From NCBI RefSeq assembly GCF_025399195.1, contig NW_026252129.1, positions 1 to 64,000 of the forward strand: a stretch of DNA of 64,000 bases. The letters run 5' to 3'. The position numbers were made by a program, and so were the translations under genes. This document shows positions 1 to 10,181 of the stretch, piece by piece. The notes beneath the pieces were generated by a model. It was not told the origin of the DNA. It did no database searches and was given only the letters and a program-made list of their open reading frames with translations. The stretch is from Umbelopsis ramanniana AG. Its lineage: Eukaryota > Mucoromycota > Umbelopsidomycetes > Umbelopsidales > Umbelopsidaceae. Each line of letters opens with the position of its first letter. Positions within the stretch are counted from its first letter, which is position 1.

Positions 1-1467
1 TCCGTATCGAGTAAGAAAACTATGGCCATTGGTTAAAATCGTTGGAGGAACATCGTACTCATCATCCCCACATCATTGTTTATATTTGTCTATAGTACTT
101 TTGACAGCAGGTTGGTTTGGCGAAGAGTCAGATTTCCGCGGCCGATTATTTGTCATTCGCACTTCAGCTGTTGGTATGATTCTGTATACGGCCATGATCA
201 TCTTGGTTGCTGAGTACCAAGATGTCGTGGGTATTATACCGATCTTCATTGCACCTATATTGAAGGGACTTTTGGCGGGTGAACACACTGTTTTCTCAGC
301 CTTCAACGCTTACATATCAGATGCTACAGACCCACGAGATCGGTGAGTGCCATTTTGAGTAGAAACTACAATCTCCGACCGATCTGCTTACCACATTGAT
401 TGGTCAGCACACTCTACATGTCATTTATTATGGCAACCATGTTCTCTGGCTTGGCTGTAGGTCCATTGCTAGGCAGTTGGGTCATCCAGGTAAGACAAGA
501 CGATTTCATGTTCTGATACCAAGATTGCAATAGAGTTGATGGGCGTCGTCTAACTGTTTTAATTTACTTCCTTCAGCAAACTGGCTCTTTAGTCAACATA
601 TTTTACATTAATCTCGTGGGCGACATCGGTTATCTCCTTTATGCACTCTTCATTTTACCAGAATCTAATCCGTTTGTTGGACAACACAGCACCAAGAAAC
701 GCAAAACCATCAAAGAAAGTCTGAATATTTTTTCTGCCCTCCACATCATCGTACGAACTAGACCAGCCCATGCCAATCGCTATGCATTGTACCAAATGGC
801 GACTATTATGTTTCTCATCACCATCATCATGATACCCCCAACCTTACTCTATGCCATGTTGAAATTTGGATGGACTGCCTACGAGGGTGGTTTCTACATG
901 AGCATGTCTTCGTTCGTACGCCTTATTGCCCTCATGGTGTTGCTTCCGATTCTTACTCGTCTCTTCAAGCGACCCGGTCAAAGCCGTCGCAACGATATCT
1001 TGTTTGACGTCTGGATGATGAGAGCTGGATACTTGGTGGATGCAGTGGGTCTAGCGCTATTGGCTATGGTGCCTACAGGTGGAACATTCTATGCAGCAGG
1101 CGCCATCCAGGCCCTATCGATGATTGCCCAGCCGAGCACCAGGTCGCTCCTGACCATGCTGGTCAAGCCCACCGAAATAGGTGAACTCTTTGGTGCCATT
1201 TCGGTTGTGGATGCATTTGCTGGCATTGTTTCACAATTTTGCGTCAATGCATTGTATGCGGCTACGGTTAAAACCATGCCGGGCTTGACGTTCTATTTCT
1301 GTGCCTTCGTCGCCCTCCTCACCAGTTTGACCGCTTTCCTTGTCCATCCCACAGCCAGCAGTGAGGATGAGGTCCAAACCGATGACGCACCTCCTCAAAG
1401 CAACCAGCCCAACTTGGCAACCACCATTGCTGTCGAGGCACCAGAGGTGGCCAATGATTTGATTTAG
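1..1467 (+). CDS. Major facilitator superfamily transporter, 5' end cut off by the window
   Basis: The frame is open from base 2, so the gene starts upstream. Exons are about 1-342, 408-489 and 577-1467, joined in phase (phase 1, then phase 0). The product is rich in hydrophobic helices. It carries a loop resembling the MFS A-motif (ESDFRGR, bases about 124-144) and the helix-4/5 type signature NAYISDATDPRDR that is common in TetA/HIAT-like carriers. A hydrophilic tail of about 45 residues follows the last helix. Membrane location and solute transport follow from the family; the substrate cannot be read from sequence. Exon structure in the first 100 bases is uncertain because that stretch is poorly MFS-like and could hide an intron. 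Transcription converges with the kinase gene downstream. Confidence 0.8.
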
Positions 1468-1799
1468 TGCCGACATCATGAACAATAGTCGCTGGCGACA
1501 TATCAGTGTTGTCCAACTTTGCATTGTACACTTTAAACCTGGTGTACATTATACCAAACAAATTTAATCAATAAACTATGTTGTAATTCGCACATAAATA
1601 GCAGCAGTAGCAGAGGCTCTTTATATATGGAATTATAATGGGGAAGGCAATGTTGAACTATTTAAACAACAAAAAGTCAAGGAGGGCATACAATATAGTA
1701 CAAAGTAATGCTAAGAATATAATCAAAGTTACAAAGGCTAAAGCTACAGTAAGGGAAGAGAGACAGCCAGAAGAGGGGGAGGCGAACAGGGTAATAATT
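1468..1799. other. Convergent 3' intergenic interval
   Basis: This interval lies between the stop codons of the convergent MFS and kinase genes. It is AT-rich, with AATAAA-like stretches near 1570 (aatcaataaac) that could serve as a polyadenylation signal for the transporter. I see no gene in it. Confidence 0.6.
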
Positions 1800-3584
1800 C
1801 TAACCGACTGGGGAGGACGTTTCTCCGGATTGATCTGAAGAGATTGAGGTTTGGTCGGCTGCACACGGAGATTTTAACATGGGAGAATGGGGTTCTTCGA
1901 AAGGTTGACAACACCAAATTGAAGCAAACCATTCGTTCTTGAGAATATCCGAAGCAAACGACCGGCGAGATGCTTTAGGATCCAACATACGGTAGATCAA
2001 TTTCTTTGCCCCAAATTCAAGGCCGTCCAGAACGTCAAAGCCGCCTTCCTTGGTTTTACGTCTTATTATCTCTCGAGCTTTGACGATACCTTCATTTTTC
2101 TCCTTCTCACTGCGTTCGTGCTCCGCTTTTCTTTCCGCATCGGTGCTACACGTACGGTGAACGCTTCGCATGCGGCGAGCTTTGTCTCGTTCTTCGTCGA
2201 CGATTTGACGGAACGCCAAGTATTTTTCATAATGCTGGTCCTCAGGTCTAGCAACGTGCCAAAGATGCTTGCCGGTTCGCATAGCCATATAGATGACGGC
2301 ACAACTCCAAATGTCGACAAGTCGAGGATCAAACTCGCCCTTTTCAAATTGCTCCGGGGCTATGTATGGTTCAGATCCGCATATTCCAGTACTTCCTTGG
2401 ATGGCGCAGTTCTTTTGGTTACTACGTGAGTCCCATGCCATACGGAAGCATTCGGATGAGCCGAAATCAGATATCTTTAGGCAACCATCGGTCGTCAACA
2501 ACAAATTTTCTGGCTTGAGGTCACGGTGGGAAACTCCCATGCGATGTAAATATTCTACACCCCGAATGAGCTGCTTGAAGAAGCAATTGGCTTCTTGTGT
2601 TGCTAGCCCGCCGGAGGATTCAAAAATCAGATGAAACAGGTCTCCACCATTGCAATAATCCATGACTTGACAATACGTAGTCGATGCTTCAGCCGTTGGT
2701 AAAAGATCTAGGGTTTGAATGATGTTTCGATGATGCAAGGTAGATGATATACAAAATTCAGACGTGAGCCGTTTAATATATTGTTTAGGTGTTTCGTCAC
2801 TTCGCTTCTTAAATTCCTAAAAAAGGTGTAAGTCACTTTAGATCAGAACATTGGTGAAACTCATACATGGGGTTAATGCCAGAGATATGTCACTTACTTT
2901 GACAGCGTATAGTCGCTCACCCGTTCCCGGGACAGATGGATCAACTTTATGAGCAATCCGTACCACGCCAAATGCACCTTTTCCAATGATTTCTTGGCAA
3001 GTTCCCCACTTGGCAGCCAAGCTGACATCAGAGGAAGTCTTGGACAGCTTCTTTTCATCAACAACGTGCAAGGTGTCGTCTTCTTTGGCTCCCCACTGGG
3101 GAAGTTTGAAGTGAGGTGTTTTGCTGGCATGAAATAATCCGGTCAACCCATTTAAAGACGAAGTGAGTTTGCTGACGGTTGGCATAACCAAATGATGTCG
3201 ATGTGTACCGTCCTCTGATAATTGGAATCGTGCTTGATTGTTATTGGTATTGGTGGCATTACCACTACCGCCCGTCGAAGAGACCGGGGAAGTGGGTCTG
3301 CTACTGTTGGTCAAGGCAGGGCTGCCTGGTATGGCTTGTTGGTTAGTGCTAGCTGACACAATAGAAATGGCAGGTGCGGGTATGGCCTCATTGTGGTTGC
3401 CGGCATTAGTTCGATTCGGATCTTCTTCAGCTGGGGTAGGCAAGACTGACGATGCGTTGGACTGAGATCGAGATGGGTGGAAAAGTGAATGCAGTAGGCC
3501 ACCTTCTTTGGTGGATATTTTCCGTTCCAAACCCCACCTTGAAGCCTTTGTTGCGGTGTTCTCGTCGCCCATGTTGAGCAGCAA
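1800..3584 (-). CDS. Serine/threonine protein kinase of the fungal HAL4/SAT4-NPR group
   Basis: Two exons, 3584-2898 and 2816-1800, give about 567 residues. The start may instead be the in-frame ATG at 3572. The first ~190 residues are Ser/Thr/Asn-rich and probably disordered. The kinase domain follows, with glycine loop GKGAFGVV, catalytic lysine in AVK (the last codon of exon 1), catalytic loop HRDLKPENLL, DFG, and APEQF in the activation segment. After the lysine comes the stretch EFKKRSDETPKQYIKRLTSE, typical of the yeast HAL4/SAT4/NPR1 branch, which regulates nutrient and cation transporters at the plasma membrane. The substrate is unknown here. The intron immediately after the VAIK lysine keeps phase 0. 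Confidence 0.9.
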
Positions 3585-3994
3585 TAGAGTGTGAAAGTAG
3601 TGATAAGTAGAAAAAGAAATAAAGACCAGAAAATAAACCCAAACTTATGAAATGCTTTGTCACCCAAGGCAAATGGTCCCAAAATGGACCGCTCCCAATA
3701 CGATTCGCCAGAAATCCCTCACTGCTACGAAAATTTTTCTGGTATTAAGAATTTTTTTTCGCCTATTCCCGTAATGTTTCTTCAAGTTCCATAGAGACTC
3801 ACATTTTATTCCAGATATGACCAAATTACCAATCAACCAAATGGCTTAATAAAACCTCATCCCATATACCATGTCACGAGATGGCAGCGGTGTGGGATCG
3901 ACCACGTTACCCCAATATTTATTTTATTTCAATGTAACCGAAGAAAAAAAATCTTTGTAGTACTTTGTCATCTAATCAGAAGGGCATGATTCTG
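3585..3994. other. Intergenic: kinase promoter and 3' region of the first epimerase gene
   Basis: About 410 bases of AT-rich sequence with T runs. On the minus strand it is the upstream region of the HAL-type kinase on its 5' side and the 3' flank of the epimerase at its far end. I found no conserved element or coding potential. Confidence 0.5.
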
Positions 3995-4958
3995 CTACTG
4001 CTGATGAGCCTTCCAGCTCTTGTAATAACGATTCATACCGTCCACTACACCTGGGCGACGCTGCTCATAGCCTAAAACGCTAATAGCCTTGCTGACATCA
4101 AAGGTGGGACCATGTAAGCCAAGAGCCTCCTCAAATGGATTAGTGGCTTTTTGATAGGTGATTTTAACATCAACGTTAGCGGCTCGCGCCATGGCCTTGA
4201 TGACATCCGTCACGTTCTCAGTTTGGCGGTTAGCGAGATTGAAGATTTGTCCTTTTGTCACTTGGATGCGCTCGACGGCGTTGACATAAGTCTCCGCTAG
4301 ATCGTCGGCGTGGATAGGTCCAATGCGTGTTTGATCGTCATTTATCAAGGTAACAGACCCAGTTTCAACTTGTGAAAACCATACGCCGAAGATAGATCCG
4401 CTTCGGCCATGGACCAAGCCAGGTCGAAGGACGAGACCATCAAATGCAGTGCTTTCGATCACCTTTTGCTCAAACTCTGGTCGGTAGCTAACAGCTTTGA
4501 TAGCATTTGTTGGCGAAGTCTCATCCACTGTTTTGCCGAGACCCTCGCCGTATACCCATAGTCCAGAGGTATAAACGAAGGTGAATCGCTTTTTAGGATA
4601 CTGCTTGACTGCGGATGTAATGTCCTCAAGTAACTTATAGGCAGCCTTGGTGGGATCACTGTAGCCAGCCGACGTGTCGATAATGACACTGACGTGTTCA
4701 AGGAGGGAAGTCCATGTGGATGGATCGGCCGCGTCACCGACTACACCATTGACTGTAGTCAAAAAATTAGTTACCCATAAGGCAATAAAATTGGACCTCT
4801 ATGCTAGTAGCTTAATACATACTCTCTTCTTGTAAAAGTTCTTTGATCTTGCTTTCACTGCGAGTTACGCCATAGACTTCATGTCCTCTTCGCACAAAGG
4901 ATCTGGCTACCTCTCTTCCAATAACGCCTGTAACACCGAAAAGGAGAACTTTGACCAT
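3995..4958 (-). CDS. NAD(P)-binding epimerase/dehydratase-like protein, tandem copy 1
   Basis: Exons 4958-4823 and 4752-3995 encode 297 residues. The N-terminus MVKVLLFGVTGVIGREVARS contains the Rossmann dinucleotide-binding motif GxxGxxG of extended/atypical SDRs. The stretch FVYTSGLWVYG, about 100 residues further on, matches the Ser/Tyr region of the NAD-dependent epimerase family, although the Tyr-x-x-x-Lys catalytic pair is not clear. The substrate cannot be deduced; a soluble oxidoreductase or nucleotide-sugar-type enzyme is likely. The phase-1 intron after codon 45 is at exactly the same place as in the neighbouring paralog at 5622-6599, which points to tandem duplication. A TATA-like box lies about 80 bases upstream. 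Confidence 0.85.
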
Positions 4959-5621
4959 CTTGTTATTTTTTTCTTGACTGTTGTTGTCTTGTGTGTGTTG
5001 AATTGGAGTTGTACTATGGTTTTGAGGTCAAGGTTTTTATATGATTTTGCCCCGTCGGACTACGGTTTCCTAACCCTGTCGGCGTTCTAAACCGGCCATA
5101 GCATTATAAACAATGTTGGCCGGCATTGCCAGGCTGAGGTTTCAATTAAGTGGTGCAGTTAACGTATTTAGACAATTAGTAACATGTTAACTTTATAAAC
5201 CAATTGCTTCTTAAATGAAATCTATGTCAGCACTCAATCATGAATTCCAGTCTCTCTCTACATGGCTACCCAAACGTATTTTTCAGGATCATCGGCCTTG
5301 ACTTAAAATTTCCTTAATAAGGCGTTTATCAACAAGAAACAGCACAGCCCACTAAAGCACCAACAAAAATTATATACCCAATAGTGGGTATTAATGTCAT
5401 CTAAAATGACATTGACACAGTGTTTTCTGCATTATTACAAAGCGTAAGAGTAGAAAGGATATGTTTATTATATTGGATGGCAAGATCTAAATGGTACAAG
5501 GGAAATCATGTAACGACGCCGAACGTTAATCAGCAGAAAGGTATCGGTTAACGCCCCCAGTGTCAAAAAAAGTTTAAGCAAAACACGTTGCCTCAGTTCT
5601 TGCTACAGTTCTTGCTATTTT
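4959..5621. other. Intergenic between the epimerase paralogs
   Basis: 663 bases between the head of copy 1 and the tail of copy 2. The part next to 4958 is the copy-1 promoter (TATA-like box at 5035-5041). The rest is AT-rich with no open frame worth reporting. Confidence 0.5.
5035..5041 (-). promoter_or_regulatory. TATA-like box of epimerase copy 1
   Basis: Reads TATAAAA on the minus strand, about 77 bases before the ATG at 4958. Position and sequence fit a core promoter element; no experimental support. Confidence 0.45.
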
Positions 5622-6599
5622 TCAGTTCTTGCAATCTTCCCACTCAGTGGCTGTAGCCTTCCAGCTTTTGTAGTACCTTTCAACACCATCCACTGCACCA
5701 CTGTGCCTCTGTTGGAAACCCAGAAGGTTCACAGCTTTGCTGATATCAAAAATAGGGCTGTACAATCCGAGTGCGGTTTGGAACGGGTCGGTCGGCTTTT
5801 CGTATGTAATAGTAGACTCTGGGTTGACCAAACGGATAATGGCCTTGACGATATCGGTGGTGTTTTCAGTTTGGCTGTTCACAACATTGAAGATTTGTCC
5901 TTTGGCCGCGTAGATCTTCTCCGCGGCGGCAACGTACATTTCAGCAAGATCCTCTGTATGAACAGAAGCCATACGTGTATTCTCATCGTTATAAAGAGTG
6001 ATATGGCCCTTTTGAACAGCACTGAACAACATGCCAAAAATGGAGCCAGACTTGCCAATGACCATACCAGGACGGATAACCACACCATCAAAGTCCTGGC
6101 TTTGGATCACAAGCTGCTCCAGAGCTGGTCTCCATGCCACTATGGGGATGGGATTGACAGCATCAGACTCGGTAACGGTAACACCAGCGTCATTACCATA
6201 GACCCATGTACCAGAGGTGTAAATGTAGGTAAATCGTCTTTCTGGGTACTCCTTGACTGCTTCAGCGACTTCTTGGATAAGCTTGGAGGCTTTTTCGGCG
6301 GGATTTGTGTAATCGAAGGAGGTGTCAATAATGACAGACACGTTCTTGATCAGATGTTTCCATGTGGACGGATCTGAAACATCTCCAACAACTCCATTGA
6401 CTGAGCAAAATTTAGCCTACCAGGTCCATCGGCGTTCAATTGAGAAAAAATATCAGTACTTACTTTCTTCACGCTCAAGTTCGTGTGCCTTTTTGGCACT
6501 TCGAGTCAAGCCATAGACAGTGTGGCCATTTCGGGAGAATGCACGAGCGACTTCCTTTCCAATAGCGCCAGTAGCTCCAAAGACGAGGACTTTAACCAT
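5622..6599 (-). CDS. NAD(P)-binding epimerase/dehydratase-like protein, tandem copy 2
   Basis: Exons 6599-6464 and 6400-5622 encode 304 residues. The N-terminus MVKVLVFGATGAIGKEVARA holds the GxxGxxG nucleotide-binding loop, and TYIYTSGTWVYG parallels the active-site region of copy 1. Both copies share the intron position (after nucleotide 136 of the CDS) and a nearly identical exon-2 opening (INGVVGD). The protein is clearly homologous along its whole length to the product of 3995-4958, with many substitutions, so the duplication is not recent. No signal peptide or membrane segment is visible. The 224-residue open frame on the opposite strand (5703-6377) is a shadow of this gene. Confidence 0.87.
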
Positions 6600-6644
6600 G
6601 TTCTGATATTGTTTTATACAGTTCGACATCGATCGACATGGCCA

Positions 6645-6651
6645 ATATATA
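6645..6651 (-). promoter_or_regulatory. TATA-like box of epimerase copy 2
   Basis: TATATAT on the minus strand, about 46 bases before the ATG at 6599 and preceding a second weaker TATA-like run near 6612. A likely core promoter. Confidence 0.4.
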
Positions 6652-7174
6652 GAACAGAAAAAGAAAATCGGATAAAATACGGCTCCGGTCACGGCTTCGA
6701 CGACGACGAGTACGTATGCAAAACATAGCAGTCCTCCATTGCAAAAGTTGATAACCCGGAGGCTGAACAGCAGTGTTACCGGCCAGTGAGGCATTGATAA
6801 ATTTCCTTTTTGGCCCAATTGAGAAGTGAGTGACACCCAGGAGGCATGGACGAAGCTTACGCATCCCCATCATTATTCCGACGTGCGCAGTCATCGATAT
6901 TCTCATAGCTGTTGCCCAATGGCTCTTCGATATTAGATGCTGCGCTTTGTGAAGGATGAGAGATATTGCCAGTCATTTTACGCTTGCCAGCCCATATGTT
7001 TGTCAATGCGAATTTTAGGCCGTCTTTAGAAAAATTAAGTTGTAGGGGAGGTCCATCAGACGATTAGAAATCATTCCAGCCACAGTGAGGATTGCACGCG
7101 GGCCGAATTTACTCCTTCCTTGACCAGGCGGATTGCGTCTCTCCAGATTCACCTCCCTTGGCGAATCAACTGTT

Positions 7175-7206
7175 GCCAAGTGCTGATGCCAAGTGCTGAT
7201 GCCAAG
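7175..7206. repeat. Short tandem repeat, 13-bp unit x 2.4
   Basis: The unit GCCAAGTGCTGAT occurs twice head to tail and is followed by GCCAAG. It is short and perfect, probably a slippage product in noncoding DNA. Confidence 0.8.
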
Positions 7207-7399
7207 GTACCTCATGTCAGATTCTATGATTACTAATGCTTGTAGCATAGACACTTGACTGGAGCAACTTAAAGCACATAAAGAATCCTGGATAGGTAGG
7301 TGCAAAACATTTGCGATATCAAGTCCACTTTAGGTTTCATAATTGCCTCCCCGTATAATACTGTGGATCTGGCAGAACATTTTTATGAATAATACAATA

Positions 7400-7815
7400 G
7401 GGAGATGAAAGCCAACTTTATCAAAGGATCACCCATGACTTTCTCACAAATGTCCCAGAAATAGTGTACTGGTCCGGGAATAGTCCGCCCTACAGGCTCA
7501 TAGTCCGTAGGTTCGCAGCGTTGAGTGGGCTATGGAGAATTTATAGTTGTATTTGGGAGTGAATTCATACGACTAGCGTCATGAAGCTGATTTATGACAA
7601 GTGTAGATCTCAATACTATGAGGTATTCATAATTTTTCAATGCAGGCTTATTGATTTGGCATTGGGACCACATCAGGCAAATGGCTGGGCCAAACCTCAT
7701 GACGGATTATAATATGGGTTTTATGGATCACGAGAGTATATGGTATACAAAAGCTGATGGATGAAGAACGATCTCACCGATGGACCAGACATCAGCGAAG
7801 GATTCACTCTTTCTT
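7400..7815 (-). pseudogene. Decayed protein-kinase-like gene relic
   Basis: Two minus-strand segments look like pieces of one kinase C-lobe. The first, near 7811-7765, translates to KSESFADVWSIGEIV, resembling subdomain IX (aDVWSlG). The second, 7513-7401, translates to a run ending RTIPGPVHYF then WDICEKVMGDPLIKLAF, resembling the region before and including the Cys-x-x-x-dP-x-x-R-P element. Stop codons and a frame change separate them, the catalytic loop and N-lobe are absent, and the final RPxF is altered. I infer a broken copy of a fungal tyrosine-kinase-like gene. An intron between the segments (there is a GTGAG donor right after WSI) cannot be excluded, so it may be a badly modelled gene. 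The similarity is short and read by eye. Confidence 0.35.
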
Positions 7816-7887
7816 CATCTACTAGTTAAATAAATATCACTACATCCCAGAAAAATGGCTTTGGAAGCACATTGGTTTCGCTCATAG

Positions 7888-9018
7888 TTAACATTGAGCA
7901 TTGGTATGTGCGGAGAAGGTACCGCTATTGATGTATCCTTCAGAGATGAGCTGCTCGAATGACCAAACATCTGAGTTAATGTTGTTCTTCAAAGCCCAGA
8001 AAGTACCACCTGCGCTTTGCTTCCAAACAGAGACCTGCGTATCCATGAACTGGCGCAACCAAGTGTCACTGGACGAGACACCAGAAGCAAGTGACCACTC
8101 GCCGATCATAACGGGAAGATGGAAACCACTATCCGGGCTACCCATAGCGCAAATCTGGGAGATGATAGTACTGCTGTCGGTGCTGGGTGGGAAAGCCCAG
8201 TATGGATGCAAATCGATAACAGCGTTGGCAGGGGCAGGAAGGAAACCAGACCAAGCATTCAAGCCTTGGAAACCATCATGGAACATCATTGGAACATCGT
8301 AGGTTGAGGCGTGGATGATATTGTAAGCGTTCTGGTAGTAGCTTTTAAGGGTAGTCAAAATGGTAGAGTTAGCCACGTTGGGCTCGTTGGCGGATTCAAT
8401 GGCAGAGATTTGATGCTTCAAGGTAGAGTTCAAACCATTCACCCAATTGACGACAGCCTGGACAGTGTTCAAACCACGCTGGATATTGTGGGATGTATAG
8501 AAATCAATAGCACCGATATGACCTGAGTGAGCCTGACCATTTTGAGAGCCAGGAAGACCGTGCAGATCAATGATGGCATTGATGCCGTAAGTTGCGCAGT
8601 AGCCCAAAATACGTTCGATTTGAGCCTTTTGGCCAGTTGCAACATAGGGTTCGCCTGCATCAGGAGTGATAAAGGCCCAGTAGCCTACGGGAATTCGAAC
8701 ATGGTTGGCCCCCACGCTTGCCAAGGTCTTGAAGTCGCTTTCTGTTACCCAACTGTTCCAGTGATTAGTCAAAGCCTGGGAGGGATTGGAAGCATCCAAA
8801 CAAAAATTCCATTCGTCTTGAGCATTGGATGCATAAGTGTCAAAAATGGTCGAGTCCATCCATCTCTCTAGGATCAGCCAATTTCCTAGATTGGCTCCCC
8901 AAGCTTTTTCACTCCAGTAGTTCCAAGGTGTACCATCGCGCTTGACCGGGCTGGCCGATGTGACAGTCAACAGTCCCGAACCGATGGCTACTATGCTAGA
9001 CAACAAGGAATATTTCAT
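7888..9018 (-). CDS. Secreted exo-beta-1,3-glucanase, GH5 family (Exg1-like), tandem copy 1
   Basis: An intronless gene of 376 residues. The N-terminus is a signal peptide (hydrophobic stretch to about residue 22) followed by PVKRDG, a Kex2-type KR site as in yeast Exg1. Family blocks appear in order: GANLGNWLILERW (about 41-53), VRIPVGYWAF (107-116), DLHGLPGSQNG (151-161), the general acid in NEP (Glu212), and the nucleophile in IGEWS (Glu307). GH5_9 enzymes release glucose from beta-1,3-glucan and trim cell-wall glucan. The product is probably exported through the secretory pathway and processed after KR. It is collinear, without gaps, with the paralog at 10182-11312. Confidence 0.95.
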   Translation of the reverse strand: MKYSLLSSIVAIGSGLLTVTSASPVKRDGTPWNYWSEKAWGANLGNWLILERWMDSTIFDTYASNAQDEWNFCLDASNPSQALTNHWNSWVTESDFKTLASVGANHVRIPVGYWAFITPDAGEPYVATGQKAQIERILGYCATYGINAIIDLHGLPGSQNGQAHSGHIGAIDFYTSHNIQRGLNTVQAVVNWVNGLNSTLKHQISAIESANEPNVANSTILTTLKSYYQNAYNIIHASTYDVPMMFHDGFQGLNAWSGFLPAPANAVIDLHPYWAFPPSTDSSTIISQICAMGSPDSGFHLPVMIGEWSLASGVSSSDTWLRQFMDTQVSVWKQSAGGTFWALKNNINSDVWSFEQLISEGYINSGTFSAHTNAQC

Positions 9019-9086
9019 CTTTGACTTGGTGGTAGAAGAATCGACCTTGCAGAAGGGATATATACAAACATGGAGAAATAGGATCC

Positions 9087-9094
9087 TTTATATA
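9087..9094 (-). promoter_or_regulatory. TATA box of GH5 copy 1
   Basis: TATATAAA on the minus strand, about 70 bases before the ATG at 9018. A good core-promoter match. Confidence 0.55.
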
Positions 9095-9402
9095 ACGTAA
9101 CTTTTTTTTTTATTACCTTTCGGAAGTCGCTTAGTTTTGTCCATCCATAAGCCAACCCGTAATAGCGCGAGACTGTGTACAACCTGTATCCTGAAGCTGA
9201 CGGTACAAACAACAAGGTGTAATGTGCTGCAAACGGCCATGTAAGGTGAAAAGGATATTGACGGGAGAAGATTCCCAAATGAAATGAAGATAGACCAACA
9301 GTAGTACGACAGCTTGTGCTAGCTGGAAACGGGGCATTGTACTCTTGAGAAGCCTTTGGCCAAAAAGCGATTTTCAGACTACGTTGGTTACATACAACGC
9401 AT

Positions 9403-9410
9403 TCACGTGA
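9403..9410. promoter_or_regulatory. Palindromic E-box TCACGTGA upstream of GH5 copy 1
   Basis: TCACGTGA lies about 385 bases before the GH5 copy-1 ATG. This is the optimal site for bHLH proteins with His-Glu-Arg in the basic region, the type encoded at 12659-14902. A functional link is inference. Confidence 0.35.
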
Positions 9411-10181
9411 GGATCATCTCTTTGTAGCAATAAGAAGCTCAAGTGGAAGCTCAAACTAAGCGAAGCGACCAAGGTGTAACTTCGCAGTGATGAGAAAAGA
9501 AATTAGCACGGCGGGTCCCGTTTTATTAAATTCAGGGCATGGTCTCCTGCACTTAACAGCTTTTTTAAATTTACCGAATTTGGCTATATGTAATAAAATC
9601 ATTGAATACACAACGTAAGCACCTTTGGCAAAAACTCATGAAAATCCATTCTACCCACTCTACGTAGGATTTTTAGTAGAGATTATGTTCGAATGAGTTG
9701 ATTCATGGTGAAGTTGCATGGTCAAAAATGCTTTTCACCTTGCCACTCTTTCCATGTCGATACAAAACACTGCAGCAGGTTCTAACACCGATACCGATTC
9801 ATATTGCTTTTCCCTTTTCATTTTAAAATCACTTGGCCGGACCCTGTTAGTATCACAAAGGGAAAGTTCATCCGTCGGGACGTGTTGCCCATCGTAATAT
9901 TCGGACATGCTATACTGTAACAGTGCGCTGGTGTGATCGTCATACGAGGGTGCACGCCTGATAAACCGGCAATAATGCCACTGAAAAGTCTACTTCTTTG
10001 AGTGTGTGCCTACATTTTTTTTCTATTGATTTATCAATGTCTTGATGATTTCTAGCTGATACAGAAAAGGAATCTATCAATGGTTCGTTCTATTTGGTAC
10101 AAAATGGACTGCCGGAAAATGATCTAATTTTCCTGATCGCGATCTACCATATGTAGAAAATGGCTACTACGTACGCGTACA

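Larger units (their letters stand above)
6600..7399. other. Intergenic, promoter of epimerase copy 2 plus featureless DNA
   Basis: The first ~150 bases are the copy-2 promoter. The remainder has no gene I recognise. The minus-strand 96-codon frame at 7015-7305 has no recognisable motif. A short 13-base tandem repeat lies at 7175-7206. The stretch could hold the decayed 3' part of the relic at 7400-7815, but I cannot show it. Confidence 0.45.
9019..10181. other. Intergenic between the two GH5 genes
   Basis: 1163 bases. It contains the promoter of copy 1 (TATA at 9087-9094, palindromic E-box at 9403-9410) and the 3' flank of copy 2. A 68-codon minus-strand frame starting at 9337 (to 9131) has a signal-peptide-like hydrophobic start and a CC...C pattern, but no recognisable family. 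I do not call it as a gene. The rest is AT-rich and featureless. Confidence 0.5.

Noticed and set aside
5703-6377. 224-residue open frame on the plus strand
   Set aside because: It lies fully antisense to the second epimerase gene, has no motif and is a shadow of that gene's codon bias.
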